Of a stretch of DNA of 64,000 nucleotides, positions 1-9,318 are shown in pieces. How positions within the stretch are numbered: the stretch's first letter is position 1; every line of letters begins with the position of its first letter. Source of the DNA: Pseudomonas synxantha BG33R (lineage in GTDB: Bacteria; Pseudomonadota; Gammaproteobacteria; Pseudomonadales; Pseudomonadaceae); assembly GCF_000263715.2 (NCBI RefSeq), contig NZ_CM001514.1, forward strand, positions 4,591,674 to 4,655,673, in the 5' to 3' direction. The notes below the pieces were generated by a model. It had not been told where the DNA came from. It worked only from the letters and a program-made list of their open reading frames with translations, and made no database searches. Made by a program: the position numbers and the translations under genes.

Positions 1-664
1 TCACCGCCGGAGTGCTGAACAGGTCGATATCGTCCAGATCGAAAGTGCCGGGTTTGACCGCATTGGCCATGGAGAACAGCACTTCGCCATTACCGGCCAT
101 GCTCTCGTGACGGTGGAAAATATCCATCTCGCCAAAGCGCAGGCCGCTCTCAAGGATGTTCTGCAACAGCGCAGGGCCCTTGAAGCCACCGGCATCGCGG
201 CAGATCACACTGATAACCAGGACTTCCTCGGCGGCCGGCTGATCGTTTACCGATTGGCGTGGCGCGCTTTTGGTCGGGGTCTCGTCGGGGAAGTCGTCAT
301 CACGGCTGCTGAAGCTCGGGCCATCATCGACGTCCAGGTTCAGGTCGCCTTGATGCGGCTCGGCAACCGCCGCGCCACCACGCTTGCCGCGCTTGGAGGA
401 CGGCTCGCGGGCTTCGCGCAACGGCGCGCTCATTGACGGCAAATCATGCTCATCCAGTTGCGGCTCTTTGTGGGTATCCAGCACACGGGGCGGCCCCAGC
501 AGCTCGGCGGCGCCGTCGTCGTCAGGCAAGTTGGACAGGTTTCGGTCCAAACGGAACTTGAGCTTGCCCTTGCCACCGCGCATGCGGCGCCAGCCATCGA
601 AAAGAATACCGGCAATGACAATGATGCCGATGACGATCAGCCACTCGCGCAGACCGATTTCCAT
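1..664 (-). CDS. zipA: Cell division protein ZipA (3' end outside window)
   Basis: ZipA anchors FtsZ filaments to the inner membrane at the division site. The 221 visible codons start at an ATG at 664. A single N-terminal membrane segment lies at about residues 7-24 (core [14 protein letters not shown], read on the minus strand), followed by a basic patch and an acidic, low-complexity linker to about residue 145. The first part of the globular FtsZ-binding domain follows, from about residue 147. The coding sequence runs off the left edge, so the C-terminal part is missing only because of the window. It lies 259 bp downstream of smc on the same strand, the usual smc-zipA-ligA order of pseudomonads. 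Identification rests on architecture and synteny. Confidence 0.93.
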   Translation of the reverse strand, partial: MEIGLREWLIVIGIIVIAGILFDGWRRMRGGKGKLKFRLDRNLSNLPDDDGAAELLGPPRVLDTHKEPQLDEHDLPSMSAPLREAREPSSKRGKRGGAAVAEPHQGDLNLDVDDGPSFSSRDDDFPDETPTKSAPRQSVNDQPAAEEVLVISVICRDAGGFKGPALLQNILESGLRFGEMDIFHRHESMAGNGEVLFSMANAVKPGTFDLDDIDLFSTPAV

Positions 665-923
665 GTAATCCCGTGCCTCTAATAAAAAATGCTGAAAAAT
701 AAGGGGTTTAGCACCGTGCAAACCGCTTTAAAACGTGGCGCCAACTCTATGTTCTGACTGACGTTTTGCCCACGCATACGAAAAATTGACATTAAACTAG
801 CACGACCAAAGATAACTTTACACCGTCTGTCAAAATGCCTTGAACAAATATGTCCATTTGCCACTTTCGCCAGACCGGTAAATCGCCCTACGACGTGCCG
901 TAAATTCTCTCTCCTGGCATGGT

Positions 924-3900
924 TCAGGATTCCACCATTGCCATCGCCTCTTCCACATCCACTGCGACCAAACGCGAACAGCCCGGCTCGTGCATCGTGA
1001 CCCCCATCAACTGGTCCGCCATTTCCATGGCGATCTTGTTGTGGGTGATGTAGATGAACTGCACAGTCTGGGACATCTCTTTGACCAACCGAGCGTAGCG
1101 TCCAACGTTAGCGTCATCCAGCGGCGCGTCAACTTCGTCGAGCATACAGAACGGCGCCGGGTTCAACTTGAAGATGGCAAATACCAAGGCCAATGCGGTC
1201 AGGGCTTTTTCGCCACCGGACAACAAATGGATGGTGCTGTTCTTCTTGCCCGGAGGCCGCGCCATGATCGTTACCCCTGTATCGAGTAGATCTTCGCCCG
1301 TCAGTTCCAAGTAGGCACTGCCACCACCGAAAACTTTTGGGAATAACGCCTGTAAACCGCCATTAATCTGATCAAAGGTATCTTTGAAGCGGTTGCGGGT
1401 TTCCTTGTCGATCTTGCGGATCACGTTTTCCAGGGTGTCCAGGGCTTCGACCAGATCGGCATCCTGAGCATCCAGATAACGTTTGCGCTCGGACTGCTGC
1501 TGGTACTCATCGATCGCCGCAAGGTTGATGGCGCCAAGGCGTTGAATGCGCGCGGCAATCCGCTCAAGTTCTTCTTCGGCGTCCTTCTCATTGGCCTGGG
1601 CGGTCAGGGTGTTGAGCACGCCATGCAGGTCATAACCGTCTTCGAGCAACTGGTCCTGCAAGGTCTTGCGGCGCACGGTGAGGGCTTGCCACTCCATGCG
1701 CTGTTGTTCGAGTTGGCCGCGGATCAATTGGGATTGCTGCTCGGCCATGGTGCGGCGCTTTTCAGCGTCACGCAGTTCGCGGTCGGCATCTTCCAGGGCG
1801 ATCTGCGCGGTCTTGAGCTCTACGTCGACGGTCATGCGCTTGTCGAGCAGTTCCTCAAGCTTGAGGCGCAGCTCTTCCAACGGCGCCTCGCCCTCCTCCA
1901 GGTTGAGGCTCAGTTGCTCACGTTTTTCGGTGAGGCGTTCGGACTGCATCTCCAGGCGCTCAAGGGCCTGGCGCGTGGAATCATGCTGGGCCCGCAGAGA
2001 GCCCAGGCGCACCGCCAACTGGTGAGCGTGATCCTTGTGCTGGCGAGCTTCCTGGCGCACGCGGTCGAGGCGTTCGCGCAGGCTGTCACGCTGGGCCAGC
2101 AGCAACTCGCGCTGCTCGGTATCCAGCGCCATGCTGTCGAGGGCTTCCTGCAATTGCAGGCGCGCTTCGCCAACCTGCTCATGTTCAAGGGCGCGCTGTT
2201 CGCCCATCTCGGCCACTTCTTCGTCAAGGCGGGTGCGGCGCAGGGTCAGTTGTTCGACCTTGGCTTTGCTCGCCGACAGTTGGGCTTTCAATTCGCCTTG
2301 CTGGCGCGCTTCGTCTTGCAACAAGCGGCGCAGGTGTTCGCGGCCGGTCTCTTGCTGGCGCTGGGTGGCGCGCAGGGTTTGCAGTTCGGTTTCCAGGCTT
2401 TCGAGGGTGGCTTCGCGCTCTTCGCGTTCGGCGATCAGGTTGACGATTTCCTGGCCGCGGGCCAATACGCCACTTTCCGCTTCGCTGGCGCGGCGCACGC
2501 GCAGGAAATGTCGGCCGATCCAATAACCGTCGCGACTGATCAGGCTTTCGCCGGCGCTCAGTTGACCACGTTGGGCCAGGGCCTGTTCCAGTGTCTCAAC
2601 CGGCTTGACCTGGCCCAGCCATGGCGACAAATCAAGCGCCGCCTCGACCTTGTCCAGCAAGCTGCCTGGTACCCGCGTGCCGTCGGCCGCCGGGCTGAGC
2701 AAACGCAAATCGCCCTGGGCGAAACCGGCCAGGTCGAAGCCGCCAAAATCGTCCACCAGCACCGCTTGCAGATCGGCGCCGAGCACGGTTTCCACCGCCA
2801 GCTCCCAACCGGCTTCTACCTTCAAGCCTTCGGCCAGGCGCGGGCGCTCGGCCAGATGCTGGTCGCGCAGCCACTCGGCGGTGCCGGTGCCAGGGTCCAG
2901 CGCAGCTTGCTGCAAGGCCTCAAGAGATGCCAGGCGCCCATTGAGCCGCTGCAGATCGCCCTGGGCCTGCTGCTGCGCCTGGGTTGCCGTTTGCAATTGC
3001 TGGCGCAACTGCTCCAGGCGCTCCACCTGTTGTTCTTCGCTGGCTTCCAACTCTTCCAGCGTCATTTCGCTTTCGGCCAGTTGCTCGCTCAGCGCCATGA
3101 TCGCCGCGTCTTCGGGGTCGGCGGCGAGCAATACGCGCTCTTCCTGCAGGCGACGCTGGCGTTCGGCCAGGCGCTCCATGCTGGTTTCCAGTTGCTGGAT
3201 GCGCGACTGCTGCACCTCGGCCTGGCGACGCGGCTCGGCCGATTGCAGGTTGAAGGTATCCCACTGCTCCTGCCAGGCGTGCATGGTGGTTTCGGATTCT
3301 TCCAGCGCGGCGGCGGCCTCTTCGGCGGCGGCGTTGGTGATTTCCTGCTCGGGGGTGAGCATGTCCAGCTCTTCGCCGAGGGTCAGCAGCAAGGTGCGGT
3401 CATGGCCCAGGTGCGACTCGGTTTCCAGGCGGGCGCGCTCGGCCTCCTTCAAGTCGTCCTGCAACTGGCGCAAACGCTGCTGGCCGTGCTGGATGCTCTG
3501 CTCGACCCGAGCGATATCGCCCCCCACCGAATAGAAACGGCCCTGCACCAGATTGAAGCGTTCGGACAGTTCATGGTGCCCGTCACGCAAGCGTTCGATG
3601 CTGGCGTCAGCATTACGTTGCTCGGCCACCAGCGCCTCAAAGCTGACTTCCTGAGTGCCGATGATCGCTTCGCGCTGACCCACCTGATCGTTCAACGCCT
3701 GCCAACGCAGGGCCGACAGTTGCGCCTTGAGCTGGCGCTCTTCGCCCTTGTATTCCTGATACTTCTCGGCGGCCTGGGCCTGACGGTGCAGACGCTCCAA
3801 CTGGCGCTCCAGCTCTTCGCGCAGGTCGGTCAGGCGGGCGAGGTTTTCATGGGTACGGCGGATGCGGTTTTCAGTTTCGCGGCGGCGCTCCTTGTACTTG

Positions 3901-4412
3901 GAGATGCCGGCTGCTTCTTCGATAAAGTTGCGCAGGTCTTCGGGCTTGGCTTCGATCAGCTTGGAGATCATGCCCTGTTCGATGATCGAATAGCTGCGCG
4001 GGCCCAAGCCTGTGCCGAGGAAGATATCGGTGATGTCCCGGCGGCGACATTTGGTGCCGTTGAGGAAGTAACTGTTCTGGCTGTCGCGTGTGACTTTACG
4101 GCGAATGGAGATCTCCGCGTAAGCGGCGTATTCGCCGACCAAGGTACCGTCGGAGTTGTCGAACACCAGTTCGATGCTGGCCTGGCTCACCGGCTTGCGG
4201 CTGGTGGAGCCGTTGAAGATGACGTCGGTCATCGACTCGCCACGCAGGTTCTTCGCCGAGCTCTCGCCCATCACCCAGCGTACGGCGTCGATGATGTTCG
4301 ACTTGCCGCAGCCATTGGGTCCCACTACCGCTGCCATGTTGCTGGGGAAGTTCACGGTAGTCGGGTCGACGAAGGATTTGAACCCCGCCAACTTGATGCA
4401 CTTGAGCCGCAC
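924..4412 (-). CDS. smc: Chromosome segregation ATPase SMC
   Basis: SMC condenses and segregates the chromosome as a homodimer, normally with ScpA and ScpB. At 1162 residues it has the normal family length. The Walker A motif GPNGCGKS is at residues 31-38. Two long coiled-coil arms, rich in Glu, Gln, Leu and Arg, flank a central hinge at roughly residues 500-650. The ABC signature LSGGEK is at about 1064-1069, and Walker B with DEVDAPLDD is at about 1090-1098. No frame break is visible. Only 2 nt separate its start from the stop of the upstream GntR regulator, so the two are probably co-transcribed, with zipA downstream. A long open frame on the opposite strand is a composition shadow of the coiled coil. 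Confidence 0.98.
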   Translation of the reverse strand: MRLKCIKLAGFKSFVDPTTVNFPSNMAAVVGPNGCGKSNIIDAVRWVMGESSAKNLRGESMTDVIFNGSTSRKPVSQASIELVFDNSDGTLVGEYAAYAEISIRRKVTRDSQNSYFLNGTKCRRRDITDIFLGTGLGPRSYSIIEQGMISKLIEAKPEDLRNFIEEAAGISKYKERRRETENRIRRTHENLARLTDLREELERQLERLHRQAQAAEKYQEYKGEERQLKAQLSALRWQALNDQVGQREAIIGTQEVSFEALVAEQRNADASIERLRDGHHELSERFNLVQGRFYSVGGDIARVEQSIQHGQQRLRQLQDDLKEAERARLETESHLGHDRTLLLTLGEELDMLTPEQEITNAAAEEAAAALEESETTMHAWQEQWDTFNLQSAEPRRQAEVQQSRIQQLETSMERLAERQRRLQEERVLLAADPEDAAIMALSEQLAESEMTLEELEASEEQQVERLEQLRQQLQTATQAQQQAQGDLQRLNGRLASLEALQQAALDPGTGTAEWLRDQHLAERPRLAEGLKVEAGWELAVETVLGADLQAVLVDDFGGFDLAGFAQGDLRLLSPAADGTRVPGSLLDKVEAALDLSPWLGQVKPVETLEQALAQRGQLSAGESLISRDGYWIGRHFLRVRRASEAESGVLARGQEIVNLIAEREEREATLESLETELQTLRATQRQQETGREHLRRLLQDEARQQGELKAQLSASKAKVEQLTLRRTRLDEEVAEMGEQRALEHEQVGEARLQLQEALDSMALDTEQRELLLAQRDSLRERLDRVRQEARQHKDHAHQLAVRLGSLRAQHDSTRQALERLEMQSERLTEKREQLSLNLEEGEAPLEELRLKLEELLDKRMTVDVELKTAQIALEDADRELRDAEKRRTMAEQQSQLIRGQLEQQRMEWQALTVRRKTLQDQLLEDGYDLHGVLNTLTAQANEKDAEEELERIAARIQRLGAINLAAIDEYQQQSERKRYLDAQDADLVEALDTLENVIRKIDKETRNRFKDTFDQINGGLQALFPKVFGGGSAYLELTGEDLLDTGVTIMARPPGKKNSTIHLLSGGEKALTALALVFAIFKLNPAPFCMLDEVDAPLDDANVGRYARLVKEMSQTVQFIYITHNKIAMEMADQLMGVTMHEPGCSRLVAVDVEEAMAMVES

Positions 4413-4414
4413 GC

Positions 4415-5074
4415 TTAGGCGTCCGCCAACGCAGCGATGACCAGCGAGCTACTGCGCTGGCAGTAGGCCGACAGCACCAGGCGAATCTGTACCAGGTCAC
4501 GGGCGAGCACCGCGGCGAGCAATTGCTCGAACAAGGCCTGAAACTCGCTCATGGACGCCTTGCGCTGATCCAGGGCCAGGTAATAGGCGCGGTTCATCGC
4601 CGGCTGCAGGTTTTCAACGGTTTCCTGCAAATACGGGTTGTTGGCGAAGGGGTACGCGGCGCGCATCACGCTGAAGCTTTCTTCGACGAAGGCACGGATG
4701 TCCTCGCGCTCCAAGCTCAGCTGCAGGCGTTGCTGGATCTGCAGGAACGGCGCCATATCGGCCTGGGTCTGCCAGCCTTCGGCCACTGCATTGCCGAGCA
4801 GGATGTACATCTCGCCCATCAACGTACACAGGCTCTGCACCTTGTGCGCGGTGAGCTCGGTAACGTGGGCGCCACGGCGCGGCAGGATCGCGATCAGATG
4901 GCGGCGTTCGAGGATCAGCAAGGCTTCGCGCACGGAACCGCGACTGACGTTGAGCGCCAGCGTGACCTTCTGCTCCTGGATCCGCTCTCCAGGCTTGAGT
5001 TCGCCGCGAATGATACGTTCGGCGAGGTGGTGAGCGATTTGCTCGGCGAGACTGTCCGGCGCCTTGAACGTCAT
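4415..5074 (-). CDS. GntR/FCD-family transcriptional regulator
   Basis: This 219-residue regulator has an N-terminal winged helix-turn-helix at about residues 8-75, with the recognition region NVSRGSVREALLILE and the wing PRRGAHV. A helical FCD-type ligand domain fills the rest. The ATG at 5074 has an AAGGG element about 7 nt upstream. The gene is divergent from xdhA, separated by 280 bp containing two TGAC-armed palindromes, so it probably controls the xanthine dehydrogenase/guanine deaminase genes. Its effector may be a purine or a breakdown product, which is inference from position only. It is also 2 nt upstream of smc, which would put smc under any autoregulation of this promoter. Confidence 0.88.
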   Translation of the reverse strand: MTFKAPDSLAEQIAHHLAERIIRGELKPGERIQEQKVTLALNVSRGSVREALLILERRHLIAILPRRGAHVTELTAHKVQSLCTLMGEMYILLGNAVAEGWQTQADMAPFLQIQQRLQLSLEREDIRAFVEESFSVMRAAYPFANNPYLQETVENLQPAMNRAYYLALDQRKASMSEFQALFEQLLAAVLARDLVQIRLVLSAYCQRSSSLVIAALADA

Positions 5075-5258
5075 GTTTTCCCTTCAAAATCTTCTATCGG
5101 TACAAGCGCGGCAGTGTAGCGCATTGGCCCGCTGATGGCGCTACGCCCACCGTGGCGAATTTGGCATGAAATAAGCAACGTTAACAGCCCACGCGCCGCC
5201 AAAAACACCGGTTCCAGAAGACTGAACCATAATTGAAAGTGTTGCGATCGCATTTTCT

Positions 5259-5295
5259 TGACCCTTAGGTCAGAAAACCATTGACCGAAAAGTCA
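5259..5295. promoter_or_regulatory. Paired TGAC-armed palindromes, candidate GntR operator for xdhA
   Basis: Two 14-bp inverted repeats with the same arms occur in the gap between the GntR gene and xdhA. The first is TGACCcttaGGTCA at 5259-5272 and the second is TGACcgaaaaGTCA at 5282-5295. Their centres are 23 bp apart, close to two helical turns. They lie 60-95 bp upstream of the xdhA start. Pattern and position suggest an operator for the adjacent regulator. No binding data are implied. Confidence 0.4.
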
Positions 5296-5324
5296 GACAT
5301 GACTAGATTCGGCGCAAAGCGGTT

Positions 5325-5332
5325 AACAACAA
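5325..5332 (+). promoter_or_regulatory. A-rich AANAANAA motif, candidate Hfq/Crc target in xdhA leader
   Basis: AACAACAA, followed by TAATGAG, lies 22 nt before the GTG start of xdhA. It fits the A-rich AANAANAA pattern bound by Hfq with Crc in Pseudomonas catabolite repression. That would suit a gene for a secondary nitrogen and carbon source. This is a short motif match only. Confidence 0.3.
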
Positions 5333-5354
5333 TAATGAGTCTGCGAGGCCTTCC

Positions 5355-6803
5355 GTGATCCAGTTTTTACTCAACCAGGAACTCCGTAGCGAGCACGCCC
5401 TGGACCCCAACCTGACCGTGCTCAACTATCTGCGTGAGCATGTGGGCAAATCCGGTACCAAGGAAGGCTGCGCCAGCGGCGACTGCGGTGCGTGCACGGT
5501 GGTGGTCGGCGAGCTGCACACCGACGAGCAAGGCGCCGAGCAGATTCGTTATCGCAGCCTCAATTCCTGCCTGACGTTCGTGTCGTCGCTGCACGGCAAA
5601 CAACTGATCAGCGTTGAAGATCTCAAGCACCAGGGCCAACTGCACAGCGTGCAACAGGCCATGGTTGAGTGCCATGGCTCGCAGTGCGGCTTTTGCACCC
5701 CGGGTTTCGTGATGTCGTTGTTTGCCCTGCAAAAGAACAGCGACGCCCCCGACAGCCACAAAGCCCATGAAGCCCTGGCCGGCAACCTGTGCCGCTGCAC
5801 CGGTTATCGCCCGATCCTGGCCGCCGCCGAACAAGCCTGCTGCAACAAGCCCCAGGATCAGTTCGACAGCCGCGAGGCCGACACCATCGCTCGCCTTAAA
5901 AGCATCGCGCCCACCCAGACCGGCGAGCTCAACAGCGGTGACAAACGCTGCCTGGTGCCCTTGACCGTCGCCGACCTGGCCGACCTCTACGACGCCTATC
6001 CGCAAGCCCGCCTGCTGGCCGGCGGCACCGACCTGGCGCTGGAAGTCACCCAGTTCCACCGCACCCTGCCGGTGATGATCTACGTCGGCAACATTGAAGA
6101 CATGAAGCGCATCGAACATTTCGACGACCGCCTGGAGATCGGCGCGGCCACCGTTCTCTCCGATTGCTACACCGCGCTACACCATGAATACCCGGACTTC
6201 GGCGGACTGCTGCAGCGCTTCGCCTCCCTGCAAATCCGCAACCAGGGCACCCTGGGCGGCAATATCGGCAACGCCTCACCGATTGGGGATTCGCCGCCAC
6301 TGTTGATTGCGCTCGGCGCCCAGATCGTACTGTGCAAAGGCAACACCCGCCGCACGCTGGCGCTGGAAGACTATTTCATCGATTACCGTGTCACCGCCCG
6401 CCAGGACAGCGAGTTCATCGAGAAGATCATCGTGCCCAAAGGCCACGCACTGTTCCGTGCCTATAAGGTGTCCAAGCGCCTGGACGATGATATTTCCGCC
6501 GTGTGCGCGGCGTTCAACCTGAACATCGACAACGGTGTGATCAGCGCGGCGCGCGTTGCCTTCGGAGGCATGGCTGCCACACCAAAACGCGCAAAAAGTT
6601 GCGAGGCCGCGCTGGTGGGCGCCATCTGGAACTCGGCCACGGTCGAGAAAGCCTGCACCGCCCTGGCACAGGACTTCACCCCGCTGTCGGACTTCCGCGC
6701 CAGCAAGGAATATCGCCTGCTCAGCGCGCAGAACCTGCTGCGCAAGTACTTCATCGAACTGCAAACGCCGCACATCGAGACTCGGGTGACCGCTTATGTC
6801 TAA
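5355..6803 (+). CDS. xdhA: Xanthine dehydrogenase small subunit XdhA
   Basis: XdhA carries the iron-sulfur and FAD parts of the enzyme that oxidises hypoxanthine to xanthine and urate. It has 482 residues from a GTG start at 5355. The plant-ferredoxin cluster ligands are Cys39, Cys44 and Cys47 (GCASGDCGAC). The second 2Fe-2S cluster follows with CGFCTPG and CRCTGYRP at about residues 113-153. The FAD-binding domain starts near residue 195 and includes LAGGTDLALEV and the QIRNQGTLGGNIGNASPIGD region. It overlaps xdhB by 8 nt, implying translational coupling. Upstream are candidate GntR operators and an A-rich Hfq/Crc-like motif. Confidence 0.96.
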   Translation: MIQFLLNQELRSEHALDPNLTVLNYLREHVGKSGTKEGCASGDCGACTVVVGELHTDEQGAEQIRYRSLNSCLTFVSSLHGKQLISVEDLKHQGQLHSVQQAMVECHGSQCGFCTPGFVMSLFALQKNSDAPDSHKAHEALAGNLCRCTGYRPILAAAEQACCNKPQDQFDSREADTIARLKSIAPTQTGELNSGDKRCLVPLTVADLADLYDAYPQARLLAGGTDLALEVTQFHRTLPVMIYVGNIEDMKRIEHFDDRLEIGAATVLSDCYTALHHEYPDFGGLLQRFASLQIRNQGTLGGNIGNASPIGDSPPLLIALGAQIVLCKGNTRRTLALEDYFIDYRVTARQDSEFIEKIIVPKGHALFRAYKVSKRLDDDISAVCAAFNLNIDNGVISAARVAFGGMAATPKRAKSCEAALVGAIWNSATVEKACTALAQDFTPLSDFRASKEYRLLSAQNLLRKYFIELQTPHIETRVTAYV

Positions 6804-9195
6804 CCATCACGCCGTCGTAAAGACCCAAGCCGAACTTGCCGAACTGTTTGCCCAGGACCTCACCTCCGGGGTCGGGCGCAGCGTCAAGCATGACAGCGCC
6901 GCCAAGCACGTCAGCGGCGAAGCGCAGTACATCGATGACCGCCTGGAATTTCCCAACCAGTTGCACCTGTATGCGCGCCTGTCCGACCGTGCCCACGCCC
7001 GCATCCTCAGTATCGACACTGCGCCCTGCTACGCCTTCGACGGCGTGCGCATTGCGATCACCCACGAAGACGTACCGGGCCTGAAAGACATCGGACCGTT
7101 GATGCCCGGCGACCCATTGCTGGCCATCGACACCGTGCAGTTCGTCGGCCAGGTGGTGCTGGCCGTGGCGGCCCGTGACCTGGAGACCGCGCGCAAGGCG
7201 GCGATGGCGGCGGTGATCGAATACGAAGACCTGGAGCCGGTGCTGGATGTGGTCGAAGCCTTTCGCAACAAGCATTTCGTGCTCGACAGCCACACGCACC
7301 AACGCGGCGATTCGGCGTCTGCGCTGGCGAGTGCCAAGCACCGTATCCAGGGGACCCTGCATATCGGCGGCCAGGAACACTTCTATCTGGAAACCCAGAT
7401 CTCTTCGGTAATGCCCACCGAAGACGGCGGCATGATCGTCTATTGCTCTACGCAAAACCCTACCGAAGTGCAGAAGCTGGTGGCCGAAGTGCTTGACGTG
7501 TCGATGAACAAGATTGTCGTGGACATGCGTCGCATGGGCGGCGGGTTCGGCGGCAAGGAGACCCAGGCCGCCAGCCCCGCCTGCCTGTGCGCGGTGGTAG
7601 CACGCTTGACCGGCCAGCCGACCAAGATGCGTTTGCCGCGGGTTGAAGACATGCTGATGACGGGCAAGCGTCACCCGTTCTATATCGAGTACGACGTGGG
7701 CTTCGACGACAACGGTCGCCTGCACGGGATCAACCTGGAACTGGCGGGTAACTGCGGCTGTTCGCCAGACCTGTCCAACTCGATTGTCGACCGCGCGATG
7801 TTCCACGCCGACAATTCGTATTACCTGGGCGATGCGACGGTCAACGGCCATCGCTGCAAGACCAACACCGCCTCCAACACCGCCTATCGCGGCTTCGGCG
7901 GCCCCCAAGGCATGGTCGCCATCGAGGAAGTGATGGACGCCATCGCTCGCCATCTGGCCCTCGATCCGTTGGCAGTGCGCAAGGCCAACTACTACGGCAA
8001 GACCGAGCGCAACGTCACCCACTACTACCAGACCGTCGAGCACAACATGCTCGAAGAGATGACCGCCGAGCTCGAAGCCAGCAGCCAATATGCCGAACGC
8101 CGCGAAGCGATCCGTCTGTATAACGCCCACAGCCCGATCCTGAAAAAGGGCCTGGCGCTGACCCCGGTGAAATTCGGCATTTCTTTCACCGCAAGCTTCC
8201 TGAATCAGGCCGGCGCGCTGATTCATATCTACACCGATGGCAGCATCCACCTGAACCACGGCGGCACCGAGATGGGCCAGGGCTTGAATACCAAGGTCGC
8301 GCAAGTGGTGGCCGAAGTGTTCCAGGTGGACATCGACCGCGTGCAGATCACCGCCACCAACACCGACAAGGTACCCAACACCTCGCCCACTGCGGCTTCC
8401 AGCGGTGCCGACCTGAACGGCAAGGCGGCACAGAATGCCGCCGAGACCATCAAGCAGCGCCTGGTGGAGTTCGCTGCGCGCAAGTACGACGTCAGTGAAG
8501 CGGACGTAGAGTTCCGCAACGGCCATGTGCGTGTACGCGAGCAGATCCTGACGTTCGAAGCGTTGATCCAGCAGGCGTATTTCGGCCAGGTCTCGCTGTC
8601 GAGCACCGGTTTCTACAAGACCCCGAAAATCTTTTACGACCGCAGCCAGTCGCGCGGACGACCGTTCTACTACTACGCGTTCGGCGCCGCCTGTTGCGAA
8701 GTGATCGTCGACACCCTGACCGGCGAATACAAGATGCTGCGCACCGACATCCTCCACGATGTGGGCGCTTCGTTGAACCCGGCCATCGACATCGGCCAGG
8801 TCGAAGGCGGCTTTATCCAGGGCATGGGTTGGCTGACCATGGAAGAACTGGTGTGGAACAACAAGGGCAAGCTCATGACTAACGGCCCGGCCAGCTACAA
8901 GATCCCGGCCGTAGCGGACATGCCGCTGGACCTGCGGGTGAAGCTGGTGGAGAACCGCAAGAACCCGGAGGACACGGTGTTCCATTCCAAGGCCGTGGGT
9001 GAGCCGCCGTTCATGCTCGGGATTGCTTCGTGGTGCGCGATCAAGGATGCGGTGGCGAGCCTCGGCGATTATCGCCATCAGCCCCAAATTGATGCGCCGG
9101 CGACGCCCGAGCGGGTGTTGTGGGGGTGTGAGCAGATGCGGCAGTTGCAGGTGGCGAAAGCTGTCGAGGCTGACACTGAATTGGCTTCGCTCTAG
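6796..9195 (+). CDS. xdhB: Xanthine dehydrogenase molybdopterin-binding subunit XdhB
   Basis: This is the catalytic molybdenum-cofactor subunit, 799 residues, the normal length for the bacterial XdhB. Cofactor motifs seen are GGGFGGKE at about 248-255, the RGFGGPQG loop at about residue 363, and GGTEMGQGLNTK at about 490. The catalytic base glutamate fits Glu736 in VGEPPFMLG. The start codon lies inside the end of xdhA. A REP pair separates the gene from xdhC, which supplies the sulfurated cofactor. No frame damage is visible. XdhA and XdhB presumably act in the cytoplasm as a heterotetramer. Confidence 0.97.
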   Translation: MSNHHAVVKTQAELAELFAQDLTSGVGRSVKHDSAAKHVSGEAQYIDDRLEFPNQLHLYARLSDRAHARILSIDTAPCYAFDGVRIAITHEDVPGLKDIGPLMPGDPLLAIDTVQFVGQVVLAVAARDLETARKAAMAAVIEYEDLEPVLDVVEAFRNKHFVLDSHTHQRGDSASALASAKHRIQGTLHIGGQEHFYLETQISSVMPTEDGGMIVYCSTQNPTEVQKLVAEVLDVSMNKIVVDMRRMGGGFGGKETQAASPACLCAVVARLTGQPTKMRLPRVEDMLMTGKRHPFYIEYDVGFDDNGRLHGINLELAGNCGCSPDLSNSIVDRAMFHADNSYYLGDATVNGHRCKTNTASNTAYRGFGGPQGMVAIEEVMDAIARHLALDPLAVRKANYYGKTERNVTHYYQTVEHNMLEEMTAELEASSQYAERREAIRLYNAHSPILKKGLALTPVKFGISFTASFLNQAGALIHIYTDGSIHLNHGGTEMGQGLNTKVAQVVAEVFQVDIDRVQITATNTDKVPNTSPTAASSGADLNGKAAQNAAETIKQRLVEFAARKYDVSEADVEFRNGHVRVREQILTFEALIQQAYFGQVSLSSTGFYKTPKIFYDRSQSRGRPFYYYAFGAACCEVIVDTLTGEYKMLRTDILHDVGASLNPAIDIGQVEGGFIQGMGWLTMEELVWNNKGKLMTNGPASYKIPAVADMPLDLRVKLVENRKNPEDTVFHSKAVGEPPFMLGIASWCAIKDAVASLGDYRHQPQIDAPATPERVLWGCEQMRQLQVAKAVEADTELASL

Positions 9196-9207
9196 ACCCA
9201 GGCGCTG

Positions 9208-9287
9208 CCATCGCGGGCAAGCCCGGCTCCCACATTTTAAGGTGCGAACCCAATCAAATGTGGGAGCTGGCTTGCCTGCGATAGTGG
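9208..9287. repeat. REP doublet (REPIN-like), gctggcttgcctgcgat family
   Basis: Two inverted REP units face each other. The left arm, 9208-9237, contains ATCGCGGGCAAGCCCGGCTC, and the right arm, 9256-9287, contains GAGCTGGCTTGCCTGCGAT. About 18 bp separate them. The element sits between xdhB and xdhC inside a presumed operon. Copies of the same family recur at 11495, 45731 and 58473. Confidence 0.85.
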
Positions 9288-9318
9288 CCGAACTAACAGC
9301 AGAAATGTTGAGGTAGAC

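Noticed and set aside
1542..4418. 958-codon open frame on plus, opposite smc
   Set aside because: It mirrors the Leu/Glu/Gln-rich coiled coil of SMC; the product is low-complexity with no domain, and smc on minus is certain. The high-GC third-position bias explains the lack of stops.
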